Part shown: in pieces, positions 1 through 5,179 of the stretch
Layout of the letters: every line of letters starts with the position of its first letter
How positions within the stretch are numbered: position 1 is the first letter of the stretch
NCBI GenBank assembly: GCA_946481405.1
Contig: CAMLNY010000113.1
Location: forward strand, 1-5,534
DNA from: an uncultured Brevundimonas sp.
Lineage (GTDB): Bacteria > Pseudomonadota > Alphaproteobacteria > Caulobacterales > Caulobacteraceae
DNA: 5,534 nt
Direction of reading: 5' to 3'
Translations under genes and position numbers: made by a program
Notes under the pieces: generated by a model
What the model was told of the DNA's origin: nothing
What the model saw: only the letters and a program-made list of their open reading frames with translations
Database searches by the model: none

Positions 1-608
1 AATCCTCGCCTGGAAAGACGATCGACTTTATCTTCGATTTCGCCAGCCTGAACGCCTACCTCGCCGAGCGCGCCCTGCCGGAGTTGGTCGGGCGCACGGG
101 CGCGACCGTCAACGTCATCCCCTGTTTGCTGGGCGGCATCTTCAAGGCCACAGGCAACCAGGCGCCGTTTCAGGCCTACGCCGGTATCAAGGGCAAGATC
201 GACTACGAGATGCTGGAGATCCGGCGCTTCGTCGCCGCTCACGGCATCACCGACTTCCAGATGAATCCGCACTTCCCGGTCAACAGCCTGCTGGCCATGC
301 GCGGCCTCTGCGCCTGCGCGCCCGGCGACGAGTTCGACCGCTATCTGGACGCCGTGCTGGCCGGCTTCTGGGAGCGAGGCCTTCTGATGAGCGACCCGGC
401 GGTCCTGTCGTCCGTGCTGGTCGAGGCCGGCCTCGACGCCGAGCGCCTGCTGACCCTGGCCCAGACCGATGCAGTAAAGGCCAGACTCGCCGACAACACG
501 GCCGCCGCCGTGGACCGCGGCGCCTTTGGAGCCCCGACCTTCTTCGTCGGCGACGAGATGTTCTTCGGCAAGGAACGGCTGGGCCAGATCGAGCTGCTGC
601 TGACCTAG
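1..608 (+). CDS. 2-hydroxychromene-2-carboxylate isomerase family protein (DsbA fold, 5' partial)
   Basis: The frame is open from base 3 to the TAG at 606-608 (201 residues visible). No plausible ATG or GTG precedes the conserved N-terminal strand, so the start lies just outside the window; the TTG at 84 would delete that strand. The family has a thioredoxin/kappa-GST-like fold and isomerises 2-hydroxychromene-2-carboxylate in a glutathione-dependent step of naphthalene-type aromatic degradation; many chromosomal members have unknown substrates. Visible marks are the N-terminal strand TIDFIFDF followed by ASLNAYLA, whose Ser (visible residue 15) sits where the family's active-site Ser replaces the first Cys of DsbA; a helical insertion in the middle; and the C-terminal cis-Pro loop and strand GAFGAPTFFVGDEMFFGKER. 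The usual motif is Ser-Pro and here it is Ser-Leu. The protein is nearly full length and presumably cytosolic. The helicase follows 38 nt downstream on the same strand, so co-transcription is possible. Family assignment is strong; substrate is unknown. Confidence 0.88.
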   Translation, partial: SSPGKTIDFIFDFASLNAYLAERALPELVGRTGATVNVIPCLLGGIFKATGNQAPFQAYAGIKGKIDYEMLEIRRFVAAHGITDFQMNPHFPVNSLLAMRGLCACAPGDEFDRYLDAVLAGFWERGLLMSDPAVLSSVLVEAGLDAERLLTLAQTDAVKARLADNTAAAVDRGAFGAPTFFVGDEMFFGKERLGQIELLLT

Positions 609-646
609 CGGTCTCGCTTGAGGAACCGTCGTCGAATCACCACCTT

Positions 647-3139
647 ATGCCTGTCATGAGCGACCGCTCCACAGGCCTTGCCCCGTCCCGCGTCGTCGCG
701 GTTCTGGGGCCGACCAACACCGGCAAGACCCACCTCGCGGTCGAGCGGATGCTGGGCCACGCCTCGGGCATGATCGGCCTGCCCCTCCGGCTTCTGGCGC
801 GCGAGATCTATGAGCGGATCGTCAAACAGCGCGGCGCCGCCGCCGTCGCCCTGATCACGGGCGAAGAGAAGATTATCCCGAGCCGGCCCCACTATTGGGT
901 CTGTACGGTCGAGGCTATGCCGCTGGAGCGCGAGGTCGAGTTCCTCGCCATCGACGAGATCCAGCTCGCCGCCGACCCGGAGCGCGGCCACGTCTTCACC
1001 TCCCGCCTGCTTCACGCGCGCGGGCGGTTCGAGACCATGTTCCTGGGCGCCGCGACCATGGAACCATTGATGCGGCGGCTGATCCCCGATCTGGAGGTGG
1101 TCACCCGCGAGCGCCTGTCGAACCTGACCTATGCGGGCTCGAAGAAGCTGACCCGCCTGCCCCGCCGCAGCGCCGTCGTCGCCTTCTCGACCGACCAGGT
1201 CTACGCCATCGCGGAACTGATCCGGCGCCAGCGCGGCGGCGCGGCCGTGGTCATGGGCTCGCTCAGTCCCCGGACCCGTAACGCCCAGGTCGCCCTGTTC
1301 CAGTCGGGCGAGGTCGACTTCCTCGTCGCCACCGACGCCATCGGCATGGGGCTGAACATGGACGTCGACCATGTCGCCTTCGCCGGCCTCAGGAAGTTCG
1401 ACGGCCGCCGCACGCGCTGGCTCCACGCCCACGAGATCGCCCAGATCGCCGGCCGCGCCGGTCGCCATATCCGCGACGGGACATTCGGCGTCACCGGCGA
1501 GGCGGAGGAACTGGACGAGGATCTGGTCCAGCAGGTCGTCGAGCATCGCTTCGACCCCATCCAGGCCATCGAGTGGCGCAACGCCCGGCTGGACTTCGAC
1601 ACCCTGCCCGACCTGCTGCGCTCCCTGACGCAGACGCCGAACGTCCCGGGCCTTCGCCTGACCGGTCAGGCGCTGGACGAGACCCTGCTGCGCCGCGCCA
1701 TGCAGGACGACGAGATCAAGCGGATCGGTCGCTCGCGCGGGACCATCATGCGGCTGTGGGAGGCGTGTCAGTTGCCCGACTTCCAGAAGACGACGATCGA
1801 GGAGCACATCCGCCTGTCCCGCGACATCTTCCACGCCCTGAGCGGCAAGCGCGGCCGCCTCACCGAGGACTGGTTCGCCCCCCGCTTCGCCGACCTCGAC
1901 CGCGACGACGGCCAGATCGACCAGTTGTCTGCCCGCCTCTCGGGCGTCCGCACCCTCAGCTACATCGCCAACCGGCCGGACTGGCTGGAGGGGAACAAGG
2001 GCTGGCGCGACCGCACGCGCGCGCTGGAGGACCGTCTGTCCGATGTCCTTCACGAACGGCTGACCGCCCGGTTCGTCGACCGCAAGACCACCGCCCTGAT
2101 GCGCTCCCTGCACGACCGTGAGGGCGCCATGGCCGAGGTGGCGGAAGACGGGGTCGTCACGGTGGACGGCGAGGAAGTGGGGCATCTCGAGGGCGTTCGG
2201 TTCGCTCCGGCTTCGGGCGGTTCGGCGCTGGCCGACCGCACGCTGAAGACCGCCGCCTTGCGCGCCGTCGGGCCGGAGATCGCACGCCGACTCGGCAAGC
2301 TTGCCGCAGACGCCGACGAGGCCTTCTCGGTCACGCCCGAGGGCGACGTCCTGTGGTCCGGCGCGCTGGCCGCCAGGATCGTCAACACCGAACCCTTCTC
2401 CCCCCGCGTCCGCCTGATCGGGCATCTGGGGCCCCAGTCCGCCCGCGACCGGGCCCAGCGTCGCATCGAGGCCTGGCTGGCCGCCGAGGCCGGGCGAGCG
2501 CTGCGCGACCTGCGCCGCCTGAAACAGGCCGTCGAAAGCGGCGCTCTCAAGGGCCTTCCGCGCGGCATCGCCTTCCGTCTGCTGGAGGCCGGCGGCGTCA
2601 TCGACCGACGCGACGTCGAACGCGACCTCGCCGCCCTCAGCCAGGTCGAGCGCCGCACCATCCGCAGCTTCGCCATCCGCGTCGGCCATCACTCCGTCTG
2701 GCTGCCGGGCGCCCTGAAACCACGTGGCCGCGTCCTGTCCCAGGCCTTCGCCGCCGGCGAGCCCTTCCGCGCCAGATCTTCAGGCCTGACCTTGCTGCCC
2801 ATCCCTGCCCCGTCACCCCGCGCCCTCTCCGCCTTCGGCGTCCGCGCTGCCGGTCGTTGGGCCGTGCCGGTCGAGGACCTGGAACGCGCCGCCGACCTGC
2901 GCCGCGAAAACAACGGCAATCTCTCCGACGAGGCCCTGAAGTCCGTCGGGTGGACTGCAGGTGACGCGAAACAGATCTGGGCCGCCCTCAAGACCGTCCG
3001 CGCCGGGATGCCCGACCGCGAGGGCCGCCTGGTCGTCGTCCGCCCGGACTCCCCCTTCGCCAAGCTGGCCGAACTGACCGCGCCGGCCCCCGCGCGTCGC
3101 AAACGGCCCCGGCGAAAATCGAAAACCTCAGCCGGCTGA
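647..3139 (+). CDS. Suv3-like superfamily 2 (DExH/D-type) RNA helicase
   Basis: An 830-residue helicase resembling the mitochondrial degradosome helicase Suv3, of the type common in alphaproteobacteria. Motifs in order: Walker A GPTNTGKT (21-28), DEIQ box (103-106), motif III-like GAAT (134-137), motif V region VATDAIGMGLN (227-237), and motif VI QIAGRAGR (266-273) with the arginine fingers. Beyond the two RecA-like lobes is a helical region with family-typical stretches around LWEACQLPDF (about 370-380), EDWFAPRF and IANRPDW, then a long C-terminal region and a basic tail (PARRKRPRRKS). All catalytic motifs look intact, so it should be an ATP-dependent nucleic acid unwinding enzyme, probably on RNA. 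A role in RNA turnover or ribosome metabolism is inferred from Suv3 and from the neighbouring S4 gene. ATG at 647 is used; ATG at 656 (MSDR) is an equally possible start, and neither has a well-spaced Shine-Dalgarno. The 3' end overlaps the convergent membrane-protein gene by 12 nt. Confidence 0.93.
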   Translation: MPVMSDRSTGLAPSRVVAVLGPTNTGKTHLAVERMLGHASGMIGLPLRLLAREIYERIVKQRGAAAVALITGEEKIIPSRPHYWVCTVEAMPLEREVEFLAIDEIQLAADPERGHVFTSRLLHARGRFETMFLGAATMEPLMRRLIPDLEVVTRERLSNLTYAGSKKLTRLPRRSAVVAFSTDQVYAIAELIRRQRGGAAVVMGSLSPRTRNAQVALFQSGEVDFLVATDAIGMGLNMDVDHVAFAGLRKFDGRRTRWLHAHEIAQIAGRAGRHIRDGTFGVTGEAEELDEDLVQQVVEHRFDPIQAIEWRNARLDFDTLPDLLRSLTQTPNVPGLRLTGQALDETLLRRAMQDDEIKRIGRSRGTIMRLWEACQLPDFQKTTIEEHIRLSRDIFHALSGKRGRLTEDWFAPRFADLDRDDGQIDQLSARLSGVRTLSYIANRPDWLEGNKGWRDRTRALEDRLSDVLHERLTARFVDRKTTALMRSLHDREGAMAEVAEDGVVTVDGEEVGHLEGVRFAPASGGSALADRTLKTAALRAVGPEIARRLGKLAADADEAFSVTPEGDVLWSGALAARIVNTEPFSPRVRLIGHLGPQSARDRAQRRIEAWLAAEAGRALRDLRRLKQAVESGALKGLPRGIAFRLLEAGGVIDRRDVERDLAALSQVERRTIRSFAIRVGHHSVWLPGALKPRGRVLSQAFAAGEPFRARSSGLTLLPIPAPSPRALSAFGVRAAGRWAVPVEDLERAADLRRENNGNLSDEALKSVGWTAGDAKQIWAALKTVRAGMPDREGRLVVVRPDSPFAKLAELTAPAPARRKRPRRKSKTSAG

Positions 3140-3718
3140 TCGCCCCCGCCGAAGGACGACCACGGCCGCCCCGAGCGCCGCGCCGAGCAGGCTCGACCAC
3201 ATCTCCATGCCGAGAAACATCAGGCCGTCGCCCACCGCCGACAGGGTCGGAACGATGGACCCGTCCCGGAAGACGATTTGCAGAAGGAAGCCGCCCATCG
3301 CCCCGCTGGCCGCCGTCAGGGGAACCATGACGCCGATCAGGGGCGCGCGCCTTGGCCAGATCAGCGCCAGCGTCAGGCAAGCGAGACCCAGCACCGCATG
3401 CTGGCCGATCGTGAACGCCAGCATCCATGACATGTCGCTGGTCCGGAACGCCTCGACCACGGCGAAGAACAACAGGCCGATCAGGATGCTGGTCGCGGCG
3501 AAGGCTCCGGCGAGGGCGGACAGGAAGGCGGCCTCCGCTCGCAGTCGCCATCCCGTCGCGGCGCAGAGACATCCCGCCGCCCAGCCCAATGAACCCGCCC
3601 CACCGTCCATGGCCTCGAACTCCCGCGCCATGGCGGCACGCCATTCGCTCCGGCTCGCCGGGGTCAGAAGGCCCGTGACCCACATCAATGCCCGGGCCAT
3701 GGAGGCTTCGATCATCAT
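3128..3718 (-). CDS. Four-helix membrane protein paired with a PadR regulator
   Basis: A 196-residue protein with four strongly hydrophobic stretches at about 63-90, 98-121, 125-150 and 159-188, preceded by an amphipathic N-terminal segment (LTPASRSEWRAAMAREFEAM, about 18-37, then GSLGWAAGCLCAA). That N-terminal pattern is, from recall, common in membrane proteins encoded next to PadR repressors in Alphaproteobacteria; I know no assigned function and propose none. The frame stays open further upstream to 4165, but the hydrophobic, gene-like sequence begins near 3718. That ATG overlaps the PadR stop as ATGA and has a clear Shine-Dalgarno 8 nt before it, so I chose it over the longer frame. A second ATG follows immediately (MM). 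Translational coupling with PadR is very likely. The 3' end runs into the helicase 3' end with a 12-nt overlap. It probably sits in the inner membrane. Confidence 0.8.
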   Translation of the reverse strand: MMIEASMARALMWVTGLLTPASRSEWRAAMAREFEAMDGGAGSLGWAAGCLCAATGWRLRAEAAFLSALAGAFAATSILIGLLFFAVVEAFRTSDMSWMLAFTIGQHAVLGLACLTLALIWPRRAPLIGVMVPLTAASGAMGGFLLQIVFRDGSIVPTLSAVGDGLMFLGMEMWSSLLGAALGAAVVVLRRGRSAG

Positions 3719-4020
3719 GTCGGCGATCCTTGCGGCGAGAGAGAATGACCTGGGGCCGTCGCTGCGCGGAGGGCCGCGTTGCCCGCGCCGGTGATCCGAT
3801 AGGCGTGACGCGGGGGCCGCCCCTCCTGGGCGGGCTCCAGCCACTGACTTTCCAGAAGACCCCGGTCCGCCAGCCGGATCAGGATCGGATAGAGGCTGCC
3901 CGACTTCAGCCCGGTCGCAGCGGCGATCTCCAGCCCGTAAAGCCACGACTCCGGGTTCAGCGCGAGGGCGCCGAGGACCTCGACGGTCTGCGGGGAAAGG
4001 CGGCGGGTTCGTTCGATCAT
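3715..4020 (-). CDS. PadR family transcriptional regulator (short form)
   Basis: A 101-residue winged-helix protein. The PadR signature is clear: helix 1-2 region with LYGLEIAAATGL (27-38), recognition-helix region SGSLYPILIRLADRGLL (40-56), and the wing GRPPRHAYRITGAG (67-80). It lacks the long C-terminal coiled-coil dimerisation domain of larger PadR proteins, so it belongs with the short PadR-like group (PadR-s2 type), which usually dimerises through terminal helices. It is the first gene of a two-gene minus-strand operon and its TGA overlaps the start of the membrane-protein gene (ATGA). PadR repressors typically repress their own operon and respond to small molecules or stress; the ligand here is unknown. 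An inverted repeat 6 bp upstream of its ATG is a good candidate operator. The Shine-Dalgarno is weak (AGAG, 7 nt spacer). The last 12 or so residues are low-complexity and poorly conserved-looking. Confidence 0.92.
   Translation of the reverse strand: MIERTRRLSPQTVEVLGALALNPESWLYGLEIAAATGLKSGSLYPILIRLADRGLLESQWLEPAQEGRPPRHAYRITGAGNAALRAATAPGHSLSPQGSPT
3727..3731 (-). promoter_or_regulatory. Ribosome binding site and ATGA coupling for the membrane-protein gene
   Basis: On the minus strand AAGGA lies 8 nt before the ATG at 3718-3716, inside the end of the PadR gene. The ATG shares bases with the PadR TGA (3717-3715), giving an ATGA junction. This decides the start of the membrane protein at 3718 and argues for translational coupling of the pair. 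Confidence 0.75.
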
Positions 4021-4026
4021 TTAATA

Positions 4027-4049
4027 ACTCTACATATATAGAATAGAGT
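4027..4049. promoter_or_regulatory. Candidate PadR operator (inverted repeat in AT-rich island)
   Basis: The arms ACTCTA (4027-4032) and TAGAGT (4044-4049) are perfect inverted repeats separated by an 11-bp AT-rich centre (CATATATAGAA). The element lies 6 bp from the PadR ATG, in the most AT-rich stretch of this very GC-rich window (4021-4050), in the divergent gap between padR and the S4 gene. A dimeric winged-helix repressor binding here would block padR transcription or its ribosome entry and could also affect the S4 promoter. The right arm merges into a GAGTC (4046-4050), which fits the GANTC site methylated by CcrM in Caulobacterales. Function is inferred from position and symmetry only. 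Confidence 0.5.
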
Positions 4050-4136
4050 CGCAAGAGGTTGATGAGGTACGTCTTGCGTTGGTCCACCGGACCGCCAGAC
4101 TGGGCGCCATGGATTTCCCGACCGGCCCCGCCCGCC

Positions 4137-4454
4137 ATGAGTGACGCCAGCGTCCGCATTGACATCTGGCTGTGGCGCGCCCGGTTCGCGAAAACCCGGG
4201 GTGTGGCCGCCGCCCTCGTTGAGCGCGGCGCCGTTCGCCTTACCCATCAGGGCCGCCAGACCCGGCTCGACAAGCCCAGCCGTCTCGTCCATCCGGGCGA
4301 CGAGATCACCTTCGTGCTGAACGGAAACGTCCGCTCGCTGCGGGTCGAGGCGCTGGGCGACCGGCGCGGTCCAGCGACCGAGGCGCGCGCCCTCTACGCC
4401 GATCTGGACCCCGCGTCGTCGGCGGCTGACAGCTTTGCTGGCGATGCGGAATAG
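4137..4454 (+). CDS. S4-domain RNA-binding protein, Hsp15/HslR type
   Basis: A 105-residue protein with an S4 RNA-binding domain at about 6-62: RIDIWLWRARFAKTR (7-21), AALVERGAVRL, the loop KPSRLVHPGDEITF (about 47-60), then the family-typical GDRRGPATEARALYADL. Hsp15 of E. coli binds 50S subunits that still carry a nascent chain-tRNA and helps recycle stalled ribosomes; this shorter alphaproteobacterial form lacks most of the E. coli C-terminal extension, so the same role is an inference. The frame is open upstream to 4059 (ATG at 4062), but the family starts a few residues before the RxDxWLW motif, so ATG 4137 is preferred although it has no clear Shine-Dalgarno. The first gene upstream is the divergent padR, so its promoter should lie between 4021 and 4136. 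fdxA follows 81 nt downstream on the same strand. Confidence 0.9.
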   Translation: MSDASVRIDIWLWRARFAKTRGVAAALVERGAVRLTHQGRQTRLDKPSRLVHPGDEITFVLNGNVRSLRVEALGDRRGPATEARALYADLDPASSAADSFAGDAE

Positions 4455-4470
4455 AAGCGTTCGGTTGACA

Positions 4471-4499
4471 GCCCGGCGCCGCAAGGCCATCTGCCGGGC
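4471..4499 (+). other. GC hairpin between S4 gene and fdxA
   Basis: GCCCGGC (4471-4477) pairs with GCCGGGC (4493-4499). Inside, GCC (4478-4480) and GGC (4485-4487) close a GCAA tetraloop of the GNRA type, leaving a 5-nt bulge (CATCT, 4488-4492). No U-tract follows, so it is not a standard intrinsic terminator. A consensus-like TTGACA (4465-4470) directly precedes it, but I see no convincing -10 at the right distance. It could be an RNA processing or stability element between the two genes. Confidence 0.4.
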
Positions 4500-4535
4500 C
4501 TCTCCGCCCACCGCAAGCATCAGTTCCGCCCGCCC

Positions 4536-4877
4536 ATGACCTACATCGTCACCGACGCCTGCGTGAAATGTAAGTTCATGGACTGCGTCGAGGTCTGCCC
4601 CGTGGACTGCTTCTACGAGGGTGAGAACTTTCTCGTGATCGCGCCCGACGAATGCATCGATTGCGGCGTGTGCGAGCCCGAATGCCCGGTCGACGCCATC
4701 GTGCCCGACACCGAGGACGAACCGGACGGCAAGTGGCTGCAGATCAACGCCGAATACGCCAAGGTCTGGCCGAACATCACGGTCAAGGGGACGCCCCCCG
4801 CCGACAAGGAACAGTTCGAGCGCGAGACCGGCAAGTTCGAGAAGTATTTCTCGCCCAATCCCGGCAAGGGTTCCTGA
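4536..4877 (+). CDS. fdxA: FdxA-type 7Fe ferredoxin (3Fe-4S plus 4Fe-4S)
   Basis: A 113-residue small acidic ferredoxin closely resembling Azotobacter ferredoxin I in its first 55 residues ([20 protein letters not shown], then [12 protein letters not shown]). By alignment with that protein, Cys9, Cys17 and Cys50 should hold the 3Fe-4S cluster and Cys21, Cys40, Cys43 and Cys46 the 4Fe-4S cluster; Cys12 and Cys25 correspond to its non-ligand cysteines. The C-terminal part ([16 protein letters not shown], then an acidic and lysine-rich tail) is also typical of the group. It is a soluble one-electron carrier; the partners in most alphaproteobacteria are not known. The start at 4536 aligns with the family N-terminus; no obvious Shine-Dalgarno precedes it. 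It lies between the S4 gene and carD, and a 10-bp hairpin spans its stop codon. Confidence 0.95.
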   Translation: MTYIVTDACVKCKFMDCVEVCPVDCFYEGENFLVIAPDECIDCGVCEPECPVDAIVPDTEDEPDGKWLQINAEYAKVWPNITVKGTPPADKEQFERETGKFEKYFSPNPGKGS

Positions 4878-4903
4878 CCTCCGGCAAAGCTGCAGGTCAG
4901 GAA
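4871..4903 (+). terminator. Stem-loop across the fdxA stop codon (terminator-like or mRNA 3'-end element)
   Basis: TTCCTGACCT (4871-4880) and AGGTCAGGAA (4894-4903) form a perfect 10-bp stem with a 13-nt loop. The fdxA TGA (4875-4877) lies inside the left arm. There is no run of T after the stem, so it is not a canonical Rho-independent terminator; it may protect the fdxA mRNA 3' end or assist termination before the separate carD promoter. Confidence 0.45.
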
Positions 4904-4937
4904 TAGCGACGGTCTGGCAGCCGACGCACGCGACGTT

Positions 4938-4965
4938 TTGAAATTGCCTCGTTTTGTGATATGTT
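4938..4965 (+). promoter_or_regulatory. Candidate sigma-70-type promoter for carD
   Basis: TTGAAA (4938-4943) and TATGTT (4960-4965) are separated by 16 bp in a locally AT-rich segment of the fdxA-carD gap. Transcription would start near 4972 and give a leader of about 208 nt before the carD ATG. The -10 matches the consensus at four of six positions. This is a reading by eye, not a scored prediction. Confidence 0.45.
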
Positions 4966-4979
4966 CCTTCACATTGGGT

Positions 4980-5118
4980 CGGGCGGCATGCGTTTAGGCG
5001 CGCCGCCCGCGTTTGCGACAGAACCTCGTCCATGAAGACGGGGTCGGCCAGAGGTTGGGTGATCCGTTTCCGCGACTGACGACTAACGCTTTCCCATCGG
5101 CGACCCCCGTCGCCGGTG
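4980..5118 (+). other. Structured 5' leader of carD with three stem-loops
   Basis: Three potential hairpins lie between the predicted transcription start and the gene. Hairpin A: CGGGCGGC (4980-4987) with GCCGCCCG (5002-5009), continued inside by GCG (4990-4992) with CGC (4999-5001). Hairpin B: 5023-5030 with 5037-5044, 8 bp including one G-U pair and a 6-nt loop. Hairpin C: CGGCGAC (5098-5104) with GTCGCCG (5109-5115) around a CCCC loop, extended by three more pairs to 5095-5118. None is followed by a U-tract. GC-rich DNA yields hairpins by chance, so function is inferred only from their clustering in a long leader. Confidence 0.4.
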
Positions 5119-5168
5119 TCGGGCAATTGTCGTCGCGCGCCTTCGAAGAACTGTCCCCTGCGTCCGGG

Positions 5169-5174
5169 AAAGGA
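5169..5174 (+). promoter_or_regulatory. Ribosome binding site of carD
   Basis: AAAGGA ends 5 nt before the ATG at 5180. It selects this start over the ATG at 5175, which is out of frame and stops after two codons (ATG ACA TGA). Confidence 0.7.
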
Positions 5175-5179
5175 ATGAC

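Noticed and set aside
84..608. TTG at 84 as the start of the isomerase
   Set aside because: It would remove the first beta strand and the active-site Ser motif, which are encoded in the same frame upstream to the window edge.
605..2692. 695-codon open frame on the minus strand, antisense to the helicase
   Set aside because: It mirrors the codon structure of the helicase in GC-rich DNA. The translation is rich in Gly, Ala, Asp, Gln and Val with no recognisable domain, while the plus strand carries all helicase motifs in order.
3111..3144. Larger hairpin GGCGA/TCGCC around the convergent overlap as a bidirectional terminator
   Set aside because: The stem is only 5 bp with a long interruption and no T-run on either side. 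Only the 12-bp palindrome itself is solid.
3207..4041. Plus-strand open frames opposite the membrane protein and padR
   Set aside because: Arg/Pro/Ala-rich shadow translations without domains, opposite two supported minus-strand genes.
4059..4136. 26-codon N-terminal extension of the S4 protein (TTG 4059 or ATG 4062)
   Set aside because: S4/Hsp15 proteins begin just before the RxDxWLW motif. The extension is Trp/Pro-rich without similarity, and the purine run before 4062 is too close to serve as a ribosome binding site.
3719..4165. N-terminal extension of the membrane protein to a 345-residue form
   Set aside because: The extra part lies in another frame of the PadR gene and reads as Arg/Pro/Gly-rich shadow sequence. 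The ATGA junction with Shine-Dalgarno at 3727-3731 marks 3718 as the start.
4017..5126. 369-codon minus-strand frame spanning the S4 gene, fdxA and part of the carD leader
   Set aside because: It is antisense to two clearly recognised genes. The part in the fdxA-carD gap looked briefly protein-like, but it has no recognisable family and no ribosome binding site that I can see.
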